In this document: piece by piece, positions 50,167 to 59,369 of the stretch
Layout: each line of letters opens with the position of its first letter
Position numbering within the stretch: the stretch's first letter is position 1
DNA from: Desulfosporosinus youngiae DSM 17734
GTDB lineage: Bacteria > Bacillota > Desulfitobacteriia > Desulfitobacteriales > Desulfitobacteriaceae
Direction: 5' to 3'
Length of the DNA stretch: 64,000 nucleotides
Assembly: GCF_000244895.1 (NCBI RefSeq)
Contig: NZ_CM001441.1
Coordinates: forward strand, 1,694,226 to 1,758,225
The notes under the pieces: generated by a model
Seen by the model: only the letters and a program-made list of their open reading frames with translations
The model's database searches: none
What the model was told of the DNA's origin: nothing
Translations under genes and position numbers: made by a program

Positions 50167-51030
50167 TTAGCTGCGGGCATAATGATCTGTGGTTAGATCT
50201 TTGGCTAATTTGACAATAGAATCGGCTAATTTAGATAGTTCATTGACCGAAGGGGTAACTTCTGTCAGAGCAGCGGCTTGATGATCGGAAACTAAGGCCA
50301 TTTCATTAACAGCAGCATTGATTTGCTCGACCGCTTCTTGAATCTTCTTCAGGGTAACTTGAATATTTTTAGATGAACCCGAACTGGTTTTAGCGAGTTT
50401 GCGAACTTCATCAGCAACTACAGAAAACCCTTGACCATGTACGCCAACACGCGCAGCCTCAATGGCAGCGTTAAGCCCAAGTAAATTTGTTTGAGCGGCA
50501 ATTTTGTGAATATCTCCAATAATCGTATCTGTTTCATCAACTTGAAATTTAGTATTCTGAGAGATAATACCTAATTGTTGACCCGTCGCCGACAGTTCTT
50601 CTGCTTCAGCCGCAATTTGTTGAACATTACTGTCTACAGCCTTAATGATTTTATTTAGAGAATTGGCAATTTCAAAGAGTCGCTCTCTTCCGTCCACTGA
50701 CTGTTGAATAGCAATAGCACCTACGACATCGTCATTTTCAAAGATCGGAATTGCTACGGCTATGTAGGGTACGCCGAATCCTTCTTTACCTACTTCTTTA
50801 ACAACCCGTTTTCGTTGTTGAATGGCATCATAAGACACCCATCCTGGACCTGGTATCTCACCTACATAAGATGCTTTATCCCATTTGAATGTTTTAGGAA
50901 CAATGTCCCAAATAACCTTTTCTGTATCAGAGATGAATAACCCAATATCGTCAATAACAAATTGATTGATAAAGGGCGCAACTGCCAAGAAATGTTGAAG
51001 AGTTTTACAATATGTTTGATGGTCAGACAA
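50167..51030 (-). CDS. Soluble methyl-accepting chemotaxis-type protein
   Basis: 287 residues with no membrane helix. The N-terminal 130 residues look like a small PAS/Cache-type sensor ('[18 protein letters not shown]', '[24 protein letters not shown]' region at about 87-110). The remainder is a short signalling coiled coil with the conserved tip '[20 protein letters not shown]'. Short cytosolic receptors of this layout are frequent in Clostridia. Monocistronic, divergent from the DEAD-box gene. Signal unknown. Confidence 0.88.
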   Translation of the reverse strand: MSDHQTYCKTLQHFLAVAPFINQFVIDDIGLFISDTEKVIWDIVPKTFKWDKASYVGEIPGPGWVSYDAIQQRKRVVKEVGKEGFGVPYIAVAIPIFENDDVVGAIAIQQSVDGRERLFEIANSLNKIIKAVDSNVQQIAAEAEELSATGQQLGIISQNTKFQVDETDTIIGDIHKIAAQTNLLGLNAAIEAARVGVHGQGFSVVADEVRKLAKTSSGSSKNIQVTLKKIQEAVEQINAAVNEMALVSDHQAAALTEVTPSVNELSKLADSIVKLAKDLTTDHYARS

Positions 51031-51246
51031 TTATCCTATCCCCTCCTTACTAGACAATTCCACTATCATCTTATAGTTTTAATGGAATTGTGTGAAATTA
51101 TAGATAGTTATACCCGGTATAAATTTGAGTGTGTTTACTTATCCTTCAAGTTAGAAAGTCATGCTTTGCTAAAGATATTTCTTATTATCAAAGAGAAAGG
51201 TTATAATGATATCATAATACCAATTTATAGATAGGATGGATAATCA

Positions 51247-52407
51247 ATGAATACCTTCAATCAGCTTGGGCTTGACGAAGCTTTGGTAAATGCCCTGAAA
51301 CTACAAGAAATTCTTGAACCAACTGCGATTCAGGAACAAGCGATCCCTTTTATTTTAGCCGGTAGAGATGTATTGGGTCAGTCAGAAACAGGCACGGGCA
51401 AAACCTTAGCCTATCTATTACCGCTATTTCAGAAAATCGATACACAAAGGAAAGAAACCCAAGCGATGATTCTCACGCCGACCCATGAGCTGGCCATTCA
51501 GATTCAGCGCGAAATGGAAATTTTGGCCAAAAACTCCGGTTTAGCTGTCACGTCGACCGCAATCATCGGAAATGTGAATATAGCACGGCAGATAGAAAAG
51601 CTCAAACAGAAGCAGCACATTATCGTAGGTTCCAGCGGGAGAATTCTTGAATTAATTCAGAAGAAAAAGATTGTTGCTCAGACCGTTAAGACGATCGTTC
51701 TTGATGAGGCAGATCGTCTGCTCGATGAAACTAATGCATCTCTTGTTAAATCGGTCATTAAGACGACCTTAAGCAGAACTCAGCTTTTATTATTTTCAGC
51801 CACATTACCTCCGGCAACTTATCAAAAGGCTTCCGAAGTATTAAAGACGCCTGAAGTCATCCGAGTTACGGATAAAATTGTAATAGCACCTACTGTTGAG
51901 CATATGTTCTTTGCCGCGGAACAGAGAGATAAAATCGAAGTTCTGAGGAAGCTGATTCGAATGCTTGTTCCCACGCGGGCCTTGATTTTTATTAACAAAA
52001 GTGAAGAGATCGAAAAAATGGTGGAAAAGCTTAACTATCATGGCTTAGAAGCTGAAGGAATTTACGGCGGGGCTAATAAGTCGGAGCGAAAGAAAGCTAT
52101 GGATGATTTCAGAAGCGGAAGAAGTACCTTACTGGTAGCATCAGATCTGGCTGCCAGAGGATTGGACATCAAAGGGATTACCCATGTCTTTAACCTCGAT
52201 CTGCCGGAAGATCCGCAGCTCTATTTGCATCGGGTTGGCAGGACGGGCAGGGCGGGGAATAAGGGAATTGCCATATCCATTGTAAACTCAAAAGAGGCTT
52301 TATATTTGAAAAGGCTTGAACGTGCTTATGAAATCAGGATTAATCCTAAAGAGATGTTTCAGGGAAAAATTGTTGCTCCAAGGAAGACGTTAAAGAAGAA
52401 GGGATGA
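51247..52407 (+). CDS. DEAD-box RNA helicase
   Basis: 386-residue minimal ATP-dependent RNA helicase with all core motifs: Q motif near 'LEPTAIQEQAIP', motif I 'SETGTGKT', Ia 'TPTHELAIQ', motif II 'LDEADRLLD', III 'FSATLP', V 'ASDLAARGLDIK' and VI 'HRVGRTGRAGN'. There is no long C-terminal extension, only a short basic tail ('APRKTLKKKG'). Probably acts in mRNA decay, ribosome assembly or cold adaptation; no specific name can be given. Confidence 0.94.
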   Translation: MNTFNQLGLDEALVNALKLQEILEPTAIQEQAIPFILAGRDVLGQSETGTGKTLAYLLPLFQKIDTQRKETQAMILTPTHELAIQIQREMEILAKNSGLAVTSTAIIGNVNIARQIEKLKQKQHIIVGSSGRILELIQKKKIVAQTVKTIVLDEADRLLDETNASLVKSVIKTTLSRTQLLLFSATLPPATYQKASEVLKTPEVIRVTDKIVIAPTVEHMFFAAEQRDKIEVLRKLIRMLVPTRALIFINKSEEIEKMVEKLNYHGLEAEGIYGGANKSERKKAMDDFRSGRSTLLVASDLAARGLDIKGITHVFNLDLPEDPQLYLHRVGRTGRAGNKGIAISIVNSKEALYLKRLERAYEIRINPKEMFQGKIVAPRKTLKKKG

Positions 52408-52517
52408 ATAACATCTTGTTTATCAGGTGGAATCTTATGTTGAACGAGTTCACTCACAGGTAGTATACTTATTAAGTAAATGTTGGGAGGAGATCCAAAG
52501 AAAAGGGGTTTTCTTGT

Positions 52518-53339
52518 ATGTCGATCCATGGAATGCATCGTCAAAATAGGCAGGATAAAACTCAGGAGGTTAGAGTTTTTAACAGTATTGTTCGAATGTT
52601 GGGTACTACGCTCAATGTCTATGCTTATATAGTAGACGGAATGCTCATAGATAGCGGTCCCCACAGACTTCAGAAAGGGATCATGGATTTTTGCCGGCAA
52701 AACCGACCCGATAAAATAGTGCATACTCATTTTCACGAAGACCATACGGGAAATACGGCATATCTGGTAAAAAAACTTCAAATTCCTGCTTATATACATC
52801 CCGAATCATTAAGTATTTGCCGCTATAAAGGGGATATACCGCTCTATCGGTTAGCATTTTGGGGGCCTAGAATAGGCTTTCAAGCAAAGCCGCTGCCTGA
52901 TTTCATCGAAAACGAACATTCCCGCTTTGAAGTGATTAAAACTCCCGGGCATACCACAGACCATGTCGTATTTTTGGAAAGAGAGAAAGGACGGTTATTC
53001 AGCGGGGACCTATTTCTCCATCATAAGACGCGGGTTGTTCGGCGCAAAGAAAATATCCCCCTCCTAATGGAATCTTTACGCTCACTATTGAAGGAAAACT
53101 TTGACACCATATATTGTGCTCATGGAGGAAAAATTGAAAACGGATATCATTTAATTGAGCAGAAGCTCGCTTATCTGGAAGAACTACAGGGTCAAATCCT
53201 GACTCTTTTCCAGAAAGGCCTGAGTATTAAAGAAATTTCCAAAGAGATCTTTCCTTTAACCCCAACAATTGCATATTTTAGTCTTGGTGAATTTTCTTCT
53301 TATAACTTGGTCCGATCACTTATTGAAGATAGGATGTAA
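52518..53339 (+). CDS. Metallo-beta-lactamase-fold hydrolase
   Basis: 273 residues with the MBL metal motif 'HTHFHEDHTGN' (about 74-84), 'TPGHTTDHVVF' and 'GDLFLH', and a final metal His in 'YCAHGG'. The overall pattern resembles the glyoxalase II/RNase Z-like hydrolase group; a C-terminal helical extension ('SIKEISKEIFPLTPTIAYF') is like that of LACTB2-type proteins. Substrate unknown. The MoxR-like gene follows closely, so it may share that operon. Confidence 0.85.
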   Translation: MSIHGMHRQNRQDKTQEVRVFNSIVRMLGTTLNVYAYIVDGMLIDSGPHRLQKGIMDFCRQNRPDKIVHTHFHEDHTGNTAYLVKKLQIPAYIHPESLSICRYKGDIPLYRLAFWGPRIGFQAKPLPDFIENEHSRFEVIKTPGHTTDHVVFLEREKGRLFSGDLFLHHKTRVVRRKENIPLLMESLRSLLKENFDTIYCAHGGKIENGYHLIEQKLAYLEELQGQILTLFQKGLSIKEISKEIFPLTPTIAYFSLGEFSSYNLVRSLIEDRM

Positions 53340-53359
53340 ACGATATGGAGGAAACTGAG

Positions 53360-54238
53360 ATGATGCTGACATCTCCCTTAGATTTAGCTAAAGAACTTGA
53401 GGATGAAGGCTATCTTATAGATCAAGAGGCAGCAACCACCTTGTTCCTTGCCTTGGCCTTAGAAAAACCTTGTCTCATTGAAGGACCGGCCGGAGTAGGC
53501 AAGACACAATTGGCCTTAGCACTGGCACGAGCGGAAAAGCGGCGATTGATAAGGTTGCAGTGTTATGAAGGTCTTGATATAAGTAAGGCCCTATATGATT
53601 GGAATTATGCTAAACAGCTTTTGCGCTTGCAGCTTGCTAAAACGGAAGACTGGGATGAGATAAAATTTGATCTTTTTTCAGAAGAGTTTCTGCTTTCCCG
53701 GCCCCTTTTGGAAGCAATCCTCTCTCCCGAACCGGTTCTGTTACTCATTGATGAATTAGATAAGAGTGACGAAGAGTTTGAGAGCTTTCTCCTGGAGTTA
53801 CTTGCTGAACAACAGGTTTCAATTCCTGAATTGGGGACCTTAACTTCAAAAACAAAACCTGTCGTCATCTTAACCAGTAACAATTCCCGGGACTTTAGTG
53901 ATGCACTAAGACGGCGCTGTATCCATATCTATTTGTCGTACCCATCTCTGGAACGGGAAATATCCATTCTTAGTTCCCACGCGCCTGAGCTTGCGGAAGG
54001 ATTGATTAAGGATGTTTGTGAGTTTGTTGCCAAGGTAAGGAAATTACCTTTGCAAAAGCTTCCCAGTGTTTCTGAAACCATTGACTTCGCCCGCTCCTTA
54101 AGCGCTCTGCATAAAGAGCAATTGAACTATGGAGATCTGATGGGAACCCTCAGCGTATTGCTGAAATATCCAAAGGATGTTGCTAAACTAGAGGAGCGTC
54201 TGAAAAAATGGGAGAGCGAAACACTAAATAGACGTTAA
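53360..54238 (+). CDS. MoxR-family AAA+ ATPase
   Basis: About 292 residues. Walker A 'GPAGVGKTQ', Walker B 'LLLIDELDKSDEEFE', sensor 1 'VILTSNNSRDFSDALRRRC'. I choose ATG 53360 because GGAGG (53347-53351) lies 8 bases upstream; ATG 53345 overlaps that site. MoxR ATPases usually act with a VWA protein as metal-insertion or protein-remodelling chaperones, and a VWA gene follows here. The client is unknown; no molybdenum hydroxylase or CO dehydrogenase gene is nearby. Confidence 0.9.
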   Translation: MMLTSPLDLAKELEDEGYLIDQEAATTLFLALALEKPCLIEGPAGVGKTQLALALARAEKRRLIRLQCYEGLDISKALYDWNYAKQLLRLQLAKTEDWDEIKFDLFSEEFLLSRPLLEAILSPEPVLLLIDELDKSDEEFESFLLELLAEQQVSIPELGTLTSKTKPVVILTSNNSRDFSDALRRRCIHIYLSYPSLEREISILSSHAPELAEGLIKDVCEFVAKVRKLPLQKLPSVSETIDFARSLSALHKEQLNYGDLMGTLSVLLKYPKDVAKLEERLKKWESETLNRR

Positions 54239-54327
54239 ATCTTGGCATTGTATACTGATGCAGGGTGCCTTTACCCCGAACCTCGTGCCTCGAACTTCGA
54301 ACCTCGCTAAATAAAGGGATGGAAACT

Positions 54328-55686
54328 ATGAATGGATGGGTTTTTATCAGGCTAGTAAATGCTCTTAGACAGGTTTCTATATCGATTTCTTCGCAGGATA
54401 TTTTTGATGCGCGAACTTGCTTGGAGCGATATCCAACCTTACCTCATAAACAAGTTATAAAATCATTATTTATTCATCGGCCCCAAGACGCTGCCATCTT
54501 TGAGACGGTTTGGAAAATCGTCGTTGAAAATGCTCAATTCTCCGAACCGGAGAATTCTCGAAACGGGACCTCTGAAAAGAGGATTGCTGAAAACAGTGAT
54601 AGTCAAGGAATAGGCGGTCAGGGTGTGGGCCGTGGTACGGGAGGTATCAGCCTGACGTCTATAGGGGATAGGCCCGATCTTTTTCGAATTTCTAATTTGA
54701 TCCCCTTTTCCCGGCTTGAGGAGTTAGCGGGAAAAGGGATAGAGTTTGAAGAGATTGTCAAAGCAGTTTTGGCAGACATTGATTATTATACTTGGATTAA
54801 TTCCTTTGACTTAGCGTATCAGAGAGGTATTCTTTCTGAGGATGAATGGTTCAGCCATCAAAACACCCGGGCTTCTATCCTGAGTGAAATCCGGCAGAAG
54901 GTCTTGATGAGCCAGGTTACGCTTGATAACAGCTGGCAGCCCCTTGTTCGTCAGCATTGGCTATTTAAACCGTTAAGTACCCTAACAGAAGAGGAAAAGG
55001 AGCTTGTTAGATCAAGTATTCGAAGATGGGCTCGGAAACTAGCCTTACGGCCAGGGTTGCGCTGGAAATCCCATACTAAAGGGACGATTGACATTGCTAG
55101 AATCGTTCGCCAAAGTGTTCAGTGGGATGGACACTTTTTTGACTTGTGCTATCGGTATAGAATTCCCCATGCACCAGAATTGGTGGTACTTTGTGATGTT
55201 TCAAATTCCATGGCTTCCTTTGTAGAATTCTTAATCTATTTGGTGACATGTCTAAGAACTCGTTTCCGAAAAATACGGGTATTCTTTTTTATCGATTCAG
55301 TTTGGGATGTTACTGAGTATGTTTGGGGGGATGATCTCAGCGGGGTAAAGCAAGAGATTAAGAGCTGGGGGCATAAAGTGAGTTTGGGGTTTTCAGATTA
55401 TGGAGCGGTCTTTAAGGAGCTTGCCGAGTACAAACTTAGTGAGATATCATCACAGGCAATCCTCATGATCATGGGAGATGGTAAGAACAATTATCGTCAG
55501 GCTCAGCCGGAATACCTAGCACGGATTTCTGAAAAAGTACATAAAGTGTTTTGGCTGAATCCCTTAGAACTGAAGGAGTGGTCAGAGCCGGATAATGTCA
55601 TGAAAGAATACCAAGCCTATTGTTCCAAAGTTTACCGCTGCCGCTCTGCCAGTGACCTGCAGAGAATTGTTAAGGATGTATTCTAA
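54328..55686 (+). CDS. VWA-domain CoxE-like protein
   Basis: About 452 residues. The C-terminal VWA domain has the MIDAS motif 'LCDVSNSMASF' (DxSxS) and 'ILMIMGDGKNNY'. The N-terminal part is helical, and a Gly-rich linker ('GIGGQGVGRGTGG') lies between. I choose ATG 54328 (AAAGGG about 9 bases upstream); upstream in-frame codons lie in a stretch of short CCTCG repeats and are unlikely to be coding. Partner of the MoxR ATPase directly upstream, as in CoxD/CoxE pairs. Confidence 0.87.
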   Translation: MNGWVFIRLVNALRQVSISISSQDIFDARTCLERYPTLPHKQVIKSLFIHRPQDAAIFETVWKIVVENAQFSEPENSRNGTSEKRIAENSDSQGIGGQGVGRGTGGISLTSIGDRPDLFRISNLIPFSRLEELAGKGIEFEEIVKAVLADIDYYTWINSFDLAYQRGILSEDEWFSHQNTRASILSEIRQKVLMSQVTLDNSWQPLVRQHWLFKPLSTLTEEEKELVRSSIRRWARKLALRPGLRWKSHTKGTIDIARIVRQSVQWDGHFFDLCYRYRIPHAPELVVLCDVSNSMASFVEFLIYLVTCLRTRFRKIRVFFFIDSVWDVTEYVWGDDLSGVKQEIKSWGHKVSLGFSDYGAVFKELAEYKLSEISSQAILMIMGDGKNNYRQAQPEYLARISEKVHKVFWLNPLELKEWSEPDNVMKEYQAYCSKVYRCRSASDLQRIVKDVF

Positions 55687-55749
55687 GAGTTTGTTGCCTT
55701 GAATATGCGTTCATTAAGTGTAAATTGATATGGTTGATACATTTAGCGG

Positions 55750-55787
55750 GCCAGTTGCTTCCCAGAAGCGACTGGCTTTTCGTTTTT
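55750..55787 (+). terminator. Intrinsic terminator after the VWA gene
   Basis: 12-bp stem GCCAGTTGCTTC (55750-55761) / GAAGCGACTGGC (55765-55776) with one G-U pair and loop CCA, then a T-rich tail. Confidence 0.9.
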
Positions 55788-55948
55788 GGTTCATTTCCGA
55801 CCTGAGTCTTTGGGCCAAGCTCATGTGAAAGGTAAGTATCAGACACAAAGAATTAAAGTCTGGTATATATTCCTTATAACTAAAATACTAAATATTACAT
55901 GGCTACATAGTTACATAGGTAATTATTACAGAGGGGTGTGAATAACCA

Positions 55949-57001
55949 GTGACCAGACACACGGTTAAAAAAGGGGAGACGCTCTATATAATTGCTAAGA
56001 AATATGGAATAGACTTAAGCTCGCTAGTTTCGGCCAACCCAACTATCAAAAACCCTGGCATGATTATGCCAGGCCAAGTGATTAACATACCAAGTACCGC
56101 GGCTCAGAGAACGATAGTAATTCCCAGAGAGAGCTACGGGTATAATGAAATGCAAAATGATCTTAATAATTTGCAAGAAATCTATCCCTTTATCCAGATC
56201 ACATCTATCGGATCAACCGTAATGGGACGGTCTATTCCTGCTGTGAAGTTAGGGCATGGGAACAAAGAAGTGCATTACAACGGTTCGTTTCATGCCAATG
56301 AGTGGATTACAACCTTATTATTGATGAAGTTTATCGAAGTATATGCCAAAGCCTATGCTTCAGGGAAGAAAATTGGCTCCTTTAATATTAAAAGCTTATT
56401 TGACAGTGCTTCTTTATGGGTTGTTCCTATGGTCAATCCAGATGGTGTACAGCTAGTGCAGGGAAAAATCGATACGAACACAACAGTCTATACCAACGCC
56501 GTACAAATTAATCGCGGATCCCGGGATTTTAGTGGCTGGAAGGCTAATATTCGAGGTGTGGATTTAAATGATCAGTTTCCTGCTTACTGGGAAACCGAAG
56601 TTTCCAGACGAGCGTCCTCAAGCCCATCACCCAGAGACTATCCGGGTACTGCCCCTCTTTCCGAGCCTGAGTCCAGGGCGATGGCTCAGTTTACCAGGTC
56701 ACATAATTTTCGCTTAGTAAGTGCTTTTCATACTCAAGGTGAGGAGATTTATTGGGGGTATAGGGGATTAGAGCCAAGTGAATCACGGCAGATCGTAAAT
56801 CGGTTCGTTGAAGTAAGTGGCTACGAAGCCATACAGTATGTGGAAAGTGATGCAGGGTATAAAGATTGGTTTATTCAGGAATGGAGACGGCCAGGATTTA
56901 CAATCGAGTGCGGACACGGAATTAATCCGCTGCCGATTTCTCAGTTTTGGGAAATTTGGGGCAAGGTAATCGGCATTTTCTTAATGGGTATTTATGTCTA
57001 G
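55949..57001 (+). CDS. LysM-M14 peptidoglycan-type metallopeptidase
   Basis: 350 residues. LysM domain at residues 3-48 ('HTVKKGETLYIIAKKYGIDL', 'PGQVINIP') joined to an M14 zinc carboxypeptidase domain with 'FHANEW' (His and Glu ligands), the Asn-Arg-like substrate segment 'INRGSRDFSGW', third ligand His in 'SAFHTQGE' and catalytic Glu in 'FTIECGHG'. This matches gamma-D-glutamyl-L-diamino-acid endopeptidase I of spore formers, which cuts peptidoglycan stem peptides. There is no signal peptide: LysM begins at residue 3, so action may be in the forespore or mother cell. GTG start after GAGGGG. Confidence 0.9.
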   Translation: MTRHTVKKGETLYIIAKKYGIDLSSLVSANPTIKNPGMIMPGQVINIPSTAAQRTIVIPRESYGYNEMQNDLNNLQEIYPFIQITSIGSTVMGRSIPAVKLGHGNKEVHYNGSFHANEWITTLLLMKFIEVYAKAYASGKKIGSFNIKSLFDSASLWVVPMVNPDGVQLVQGKIDTNTTVYTNAVQINRGSRDFSGWKANIRGVDLNDQFPAYWETEVSRRASSSPSPRDYPGTAPLSEPESRAMAQFTRSHNFRLVSAFHTQGEEIYWGYRGLEPSESRQIVNRFVEVSGYEAIQYVESDAGYKDWFIQEWRRPGFTIECGHGINPLPISQFWEIWGKVIGIFLMGIYV

Positions 57002-57126
57002 AGCCCCCCTAGCCAAAGAACTTCTTTTGATTTTAATTCTAAAAAAGTAATTTCTATAAGGAGGAAAATTGCTTTTTTTGGAGAATACTAATACATAGAC
57101 AGGTGAATGAAGCGGAGGGGTAAAAC

Positions 57127-57510
57127 ATGACAAACTTAAGAGATTTATATGTATGTAAGATTTGTGGAAATGTGGTAGAGGTTGTTCATACGGGAGCACC
57201 GGCATTGGTCTGCTGTAACCAACCTATGGAGAAACTAGAGGCGGGTACCCAGGATGCGAGTTTAGAAAAACATGTACCAGTCATTGAAGGGATAACCGGC
57301 GGGATCAAAGTTAAGGTTGGCAGCGAAGCTCACCCCATGGTAGAAAAACACTTTATTCGATTTATCGAAGTTCTGACAAAGGAAAAGGTTTTGAGAGCTG
57401 AACTTGAACCAGGTCAAGCACCCGAAGCGTCTTTCCTGGTTGCAGAGGACGAGGTTCTTGAGGTCAGAGAATATTGCAATATTCATGGTCTTTGGAAGAC
57501 TGGCAAGTAA
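57127..57510 (+). CDS. dfx: Desulfoferrodoxin (superoxide reductase)
   Basis: 127-residue two-iron superoxide reductase. N-terminal desulforedoxin domain with 'CKICGN' and 'VCCNQP' (four Cys for FeS4), and C-terminal catalytic domain with 'EKHVPVIE' (His; the Glu and Lys of the EKHxP motif), 'AHPMVEKHFIRFIEV' (two His) and 'CNIHGLW' (Cys and His), the complete ligand set. Cytosolic enzyme that reduces superoxide to hydrogen peroxide, typical of sulfate reducers. Monocistronic, with its own terminator. Confidence 0.97.
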   Translation: MTNLRDLYVCKICGNVVEVVHTGAPALVCCNQPMEKLEAGTQDASLEKHVPVIEGITGGIKVKVGSEAHPMVEKHFIRFIEVLTKEKVLRAELEPGQAPEASFLVAEDEVLEVREYCNIHGLWKTGK

Positions 57511-57540
57511 TTTTATTAGCCATCGCCGCTAAGAGATAAT

Positions 57541-57571
57541 AAGATAGGCAGGAAAAGTCCTGCCTATCTTT
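57541..57571 (+). terminator. Intrinsic terminator of dfx
   Basis: Perfect 13-bp stem AAGATAGGCAGGA / TCCTGCCTATCTT with loop AAAG, T-rich tail. Confidence 0.9.
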
Positions 57572-57705
57572 ATTCAAGTTTTCGGCTCGAATTTACATCC
57601 CTTTGAGGGCAAGCCAAATGACAGCTGTCTTAATATACTTGACACATTCTAAAGGATATTCTATAGTTTTTTCTGATGGGTCAACTGAAGGGAGATATAA
57701 TAACA

Positions 57706-58596
57706 ATGACACTAACGAAAGATACAACAATTATTGGCTTTGTAGGTATAGGAGTTATGGGTAAAAGCATGGCTGGTCATTTGTTAAAAGCTGGTTACCA
57801 GGTGCTTGTATACAACCGGACTAAAGCGAGCGCTGAAGATTTAATTAATACAGGAGCAGTTTGGCAAGATACAATTGCTGAGCTGGCTGGAAAGAGCAAC
57901 GTTATCATCACCATGGTAGGCTATCCAAAAGATGTTGAGGAAGTATACTTAGGAACCGATGGAATTATCAATCATGCTAAAAGCGGAAGTTACTTAATTG
58001 ATATGACAACTTCATCGCCGGATCTCTCGAAGAAAATCTATGAAAAAGCCTTGACCTTAGGAATGTATGCGCTTGATGCCCCGGTATCCGGCGGAGACGT
58101 TGGTGCAAAAGAAGCCCGCTTAGCTATTATGGTGGGCGGAGATAAAGATGCATTTGAAGCAATGCTTCCTATTTTTAATTGCTTGGGAAAAAACATTGTC
58201 TTACAAGGAAAGGCGGGAGCCGGACAATATACAAAAATGTGCAATCAGATTGCCATAGCCTCCAATATGATTGGAGTTTGCGAAGCAATGGCATATGCTC
58301 AAAAAGCTGGTTTAAGCCCGGAAACTGTTTTGAAAAGTATTGAAACAGGAGCAGCCGCAAGTTTTTCTTTGAGTAATTTGGCTCCGCGTATGTTAGTCAA
58401 TAATTTCGAGCCGGGTTTCTATGTTAAACATTTTATCAAGGATATGACGATTGCCTTAGAATCTGCTGAACAAATGGGCCTGTATACTCCAGGGTTAGCT
58501 TTGGCAAAGACCCTCTACGAGAAATTGGCGGATCGGGGAGAAGAAAACAGCGGAACACAAGCCTTATTTAAACTTTATCTGGAAACTGAGAGCTGA
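57706..58596 (+). CDS. NAD(P)-dependent beta-hydroxyacid dehydrogenase
   Basis: 296 residues of the 3-hydroxyisobutyrate/tartronate-semialdehyde reductase family. N-terminal Rossmann motif 'GFVGIGVMGKSMAGHLLKAG', substrate motif 'DAPVSGGDVGAKEA' and the catalytic Lys segment 'GAGQYTKMCNQI'. ATG 57706 follows AAGGGAG at slightly long spacing; ATG 57676 has no site. Substrate within the family is not determined. It is monocistronic, with a hairpin terminator downstream. Confidence 0.9.
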   Translation: MTLTKDTTIIGFVGIGVMGKSMAGHLLKAGYQVLVYNRTKASAEDLINTGAVWQDTIAELAGKSNVIITMVGYPKDVEEVYLGTDGIINHAKSGSYLIDMTTSSPDLSKKIYEKALTLGMYALDAPVSGGDVGAKEARLAIMVGGDKDAFEAMLPIFNCLGKNIVLQGKAGAGQYTKMCNQIAIASNMIGVCEAMAYAQKAGLSPETVLKSIETGAAASFSLSNLAPRMLVNNFEPGFYVKHFIKDMTIALESAEQMGLYTPGLALAKTLYEKLADRGEENSGTQALFKLYLETES

Positions 58597-59369
58597 TATT
58601 TTATAAGCTTCAAGGAGAGTTGGCATCTAAAATGCACAACTCTCCTTAATTATTGGCCCAGTTACACATGAAGTTTCTCTATAGCAGGGGGCAGGCAAAG
58701 CAAAAAAAAATAATAACCGGAAGGAATTCTTGGGGTAAATGTAGAAGATATAAGTATATTAGGAATTATATGGGTTAATTTCGCAATCAGTCTGTTTAGA
58801 GCTATTGATTATTGTCGATTTTTTCAATTAAAATCCTTTACCCCAACAGAAAAAAGAATACATATACCAATCAAAATTTAAGGTTGATTATAAGATTCTG
58901 AATGTTGAGAAGGTTTAAAGCGGAGAAGAAGAGGCTATGACTGGAAATTCGGGCAGATATTCCGTGCCAAGATCGAAGAAAAATACAATAAAATTTCTTA
59001 ATTATCGCCATATTGACTAATTACGACCAGAGTGCTAGTCTTATTTTGGAAGTAATAATTTTACATACATTTTACATACTTTGTGCATTTTATTACGTTT
59101 AGTTTTGTTTTATGGACATACCCTTAGACGAGTTGTCATATATACATATGTGAAAGAAATCATATTCCCTTAATGGATTACAATTAAGACTTGGAAAAAG
59201 CTTATTTAGATAGCGGAGTATCCTATATTATTCCCCAAAGTACTAATAAGAAAGCAAATATCTCCTATTAATCATAGGAGGAATGCTATAAGGTTGGATC
59301 GAGGAATCCTTGTTCCAACTGACTCGGTGAATTCCGAGAGTTTTATTGACATATAAGGGAGGTAGAAGG
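58597..59369 (+). other. Long intergenic region upstream of qmoA
   Basis: About 770 bases. After a terminator (58612-58647) it is AT-rich with no recognised gene; one 27-codon frame near 58937 has a purine-rich upstream stretch but no known relatives. Close to qmoA are three small hairpins: TCCTAT/ATAGGA near 59263-59280, GTTGGA/TCCAAC (59293-59319) and CTCGG/CCGAG near 59323-59337. They suggest a structured leader. No sigma-54 site was found. Confidence 0.5.
58612..58647 (+). terminator. Hairpin terminator after hydroxyacid dehydrogenase gene
   Basis: AAGGAGAGTTG (58612-58622) / CAACTCTCCTT (58637-58647) with additional GCAT/ATGC pairing and an AT-rich tail. Confidence 0.75.
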
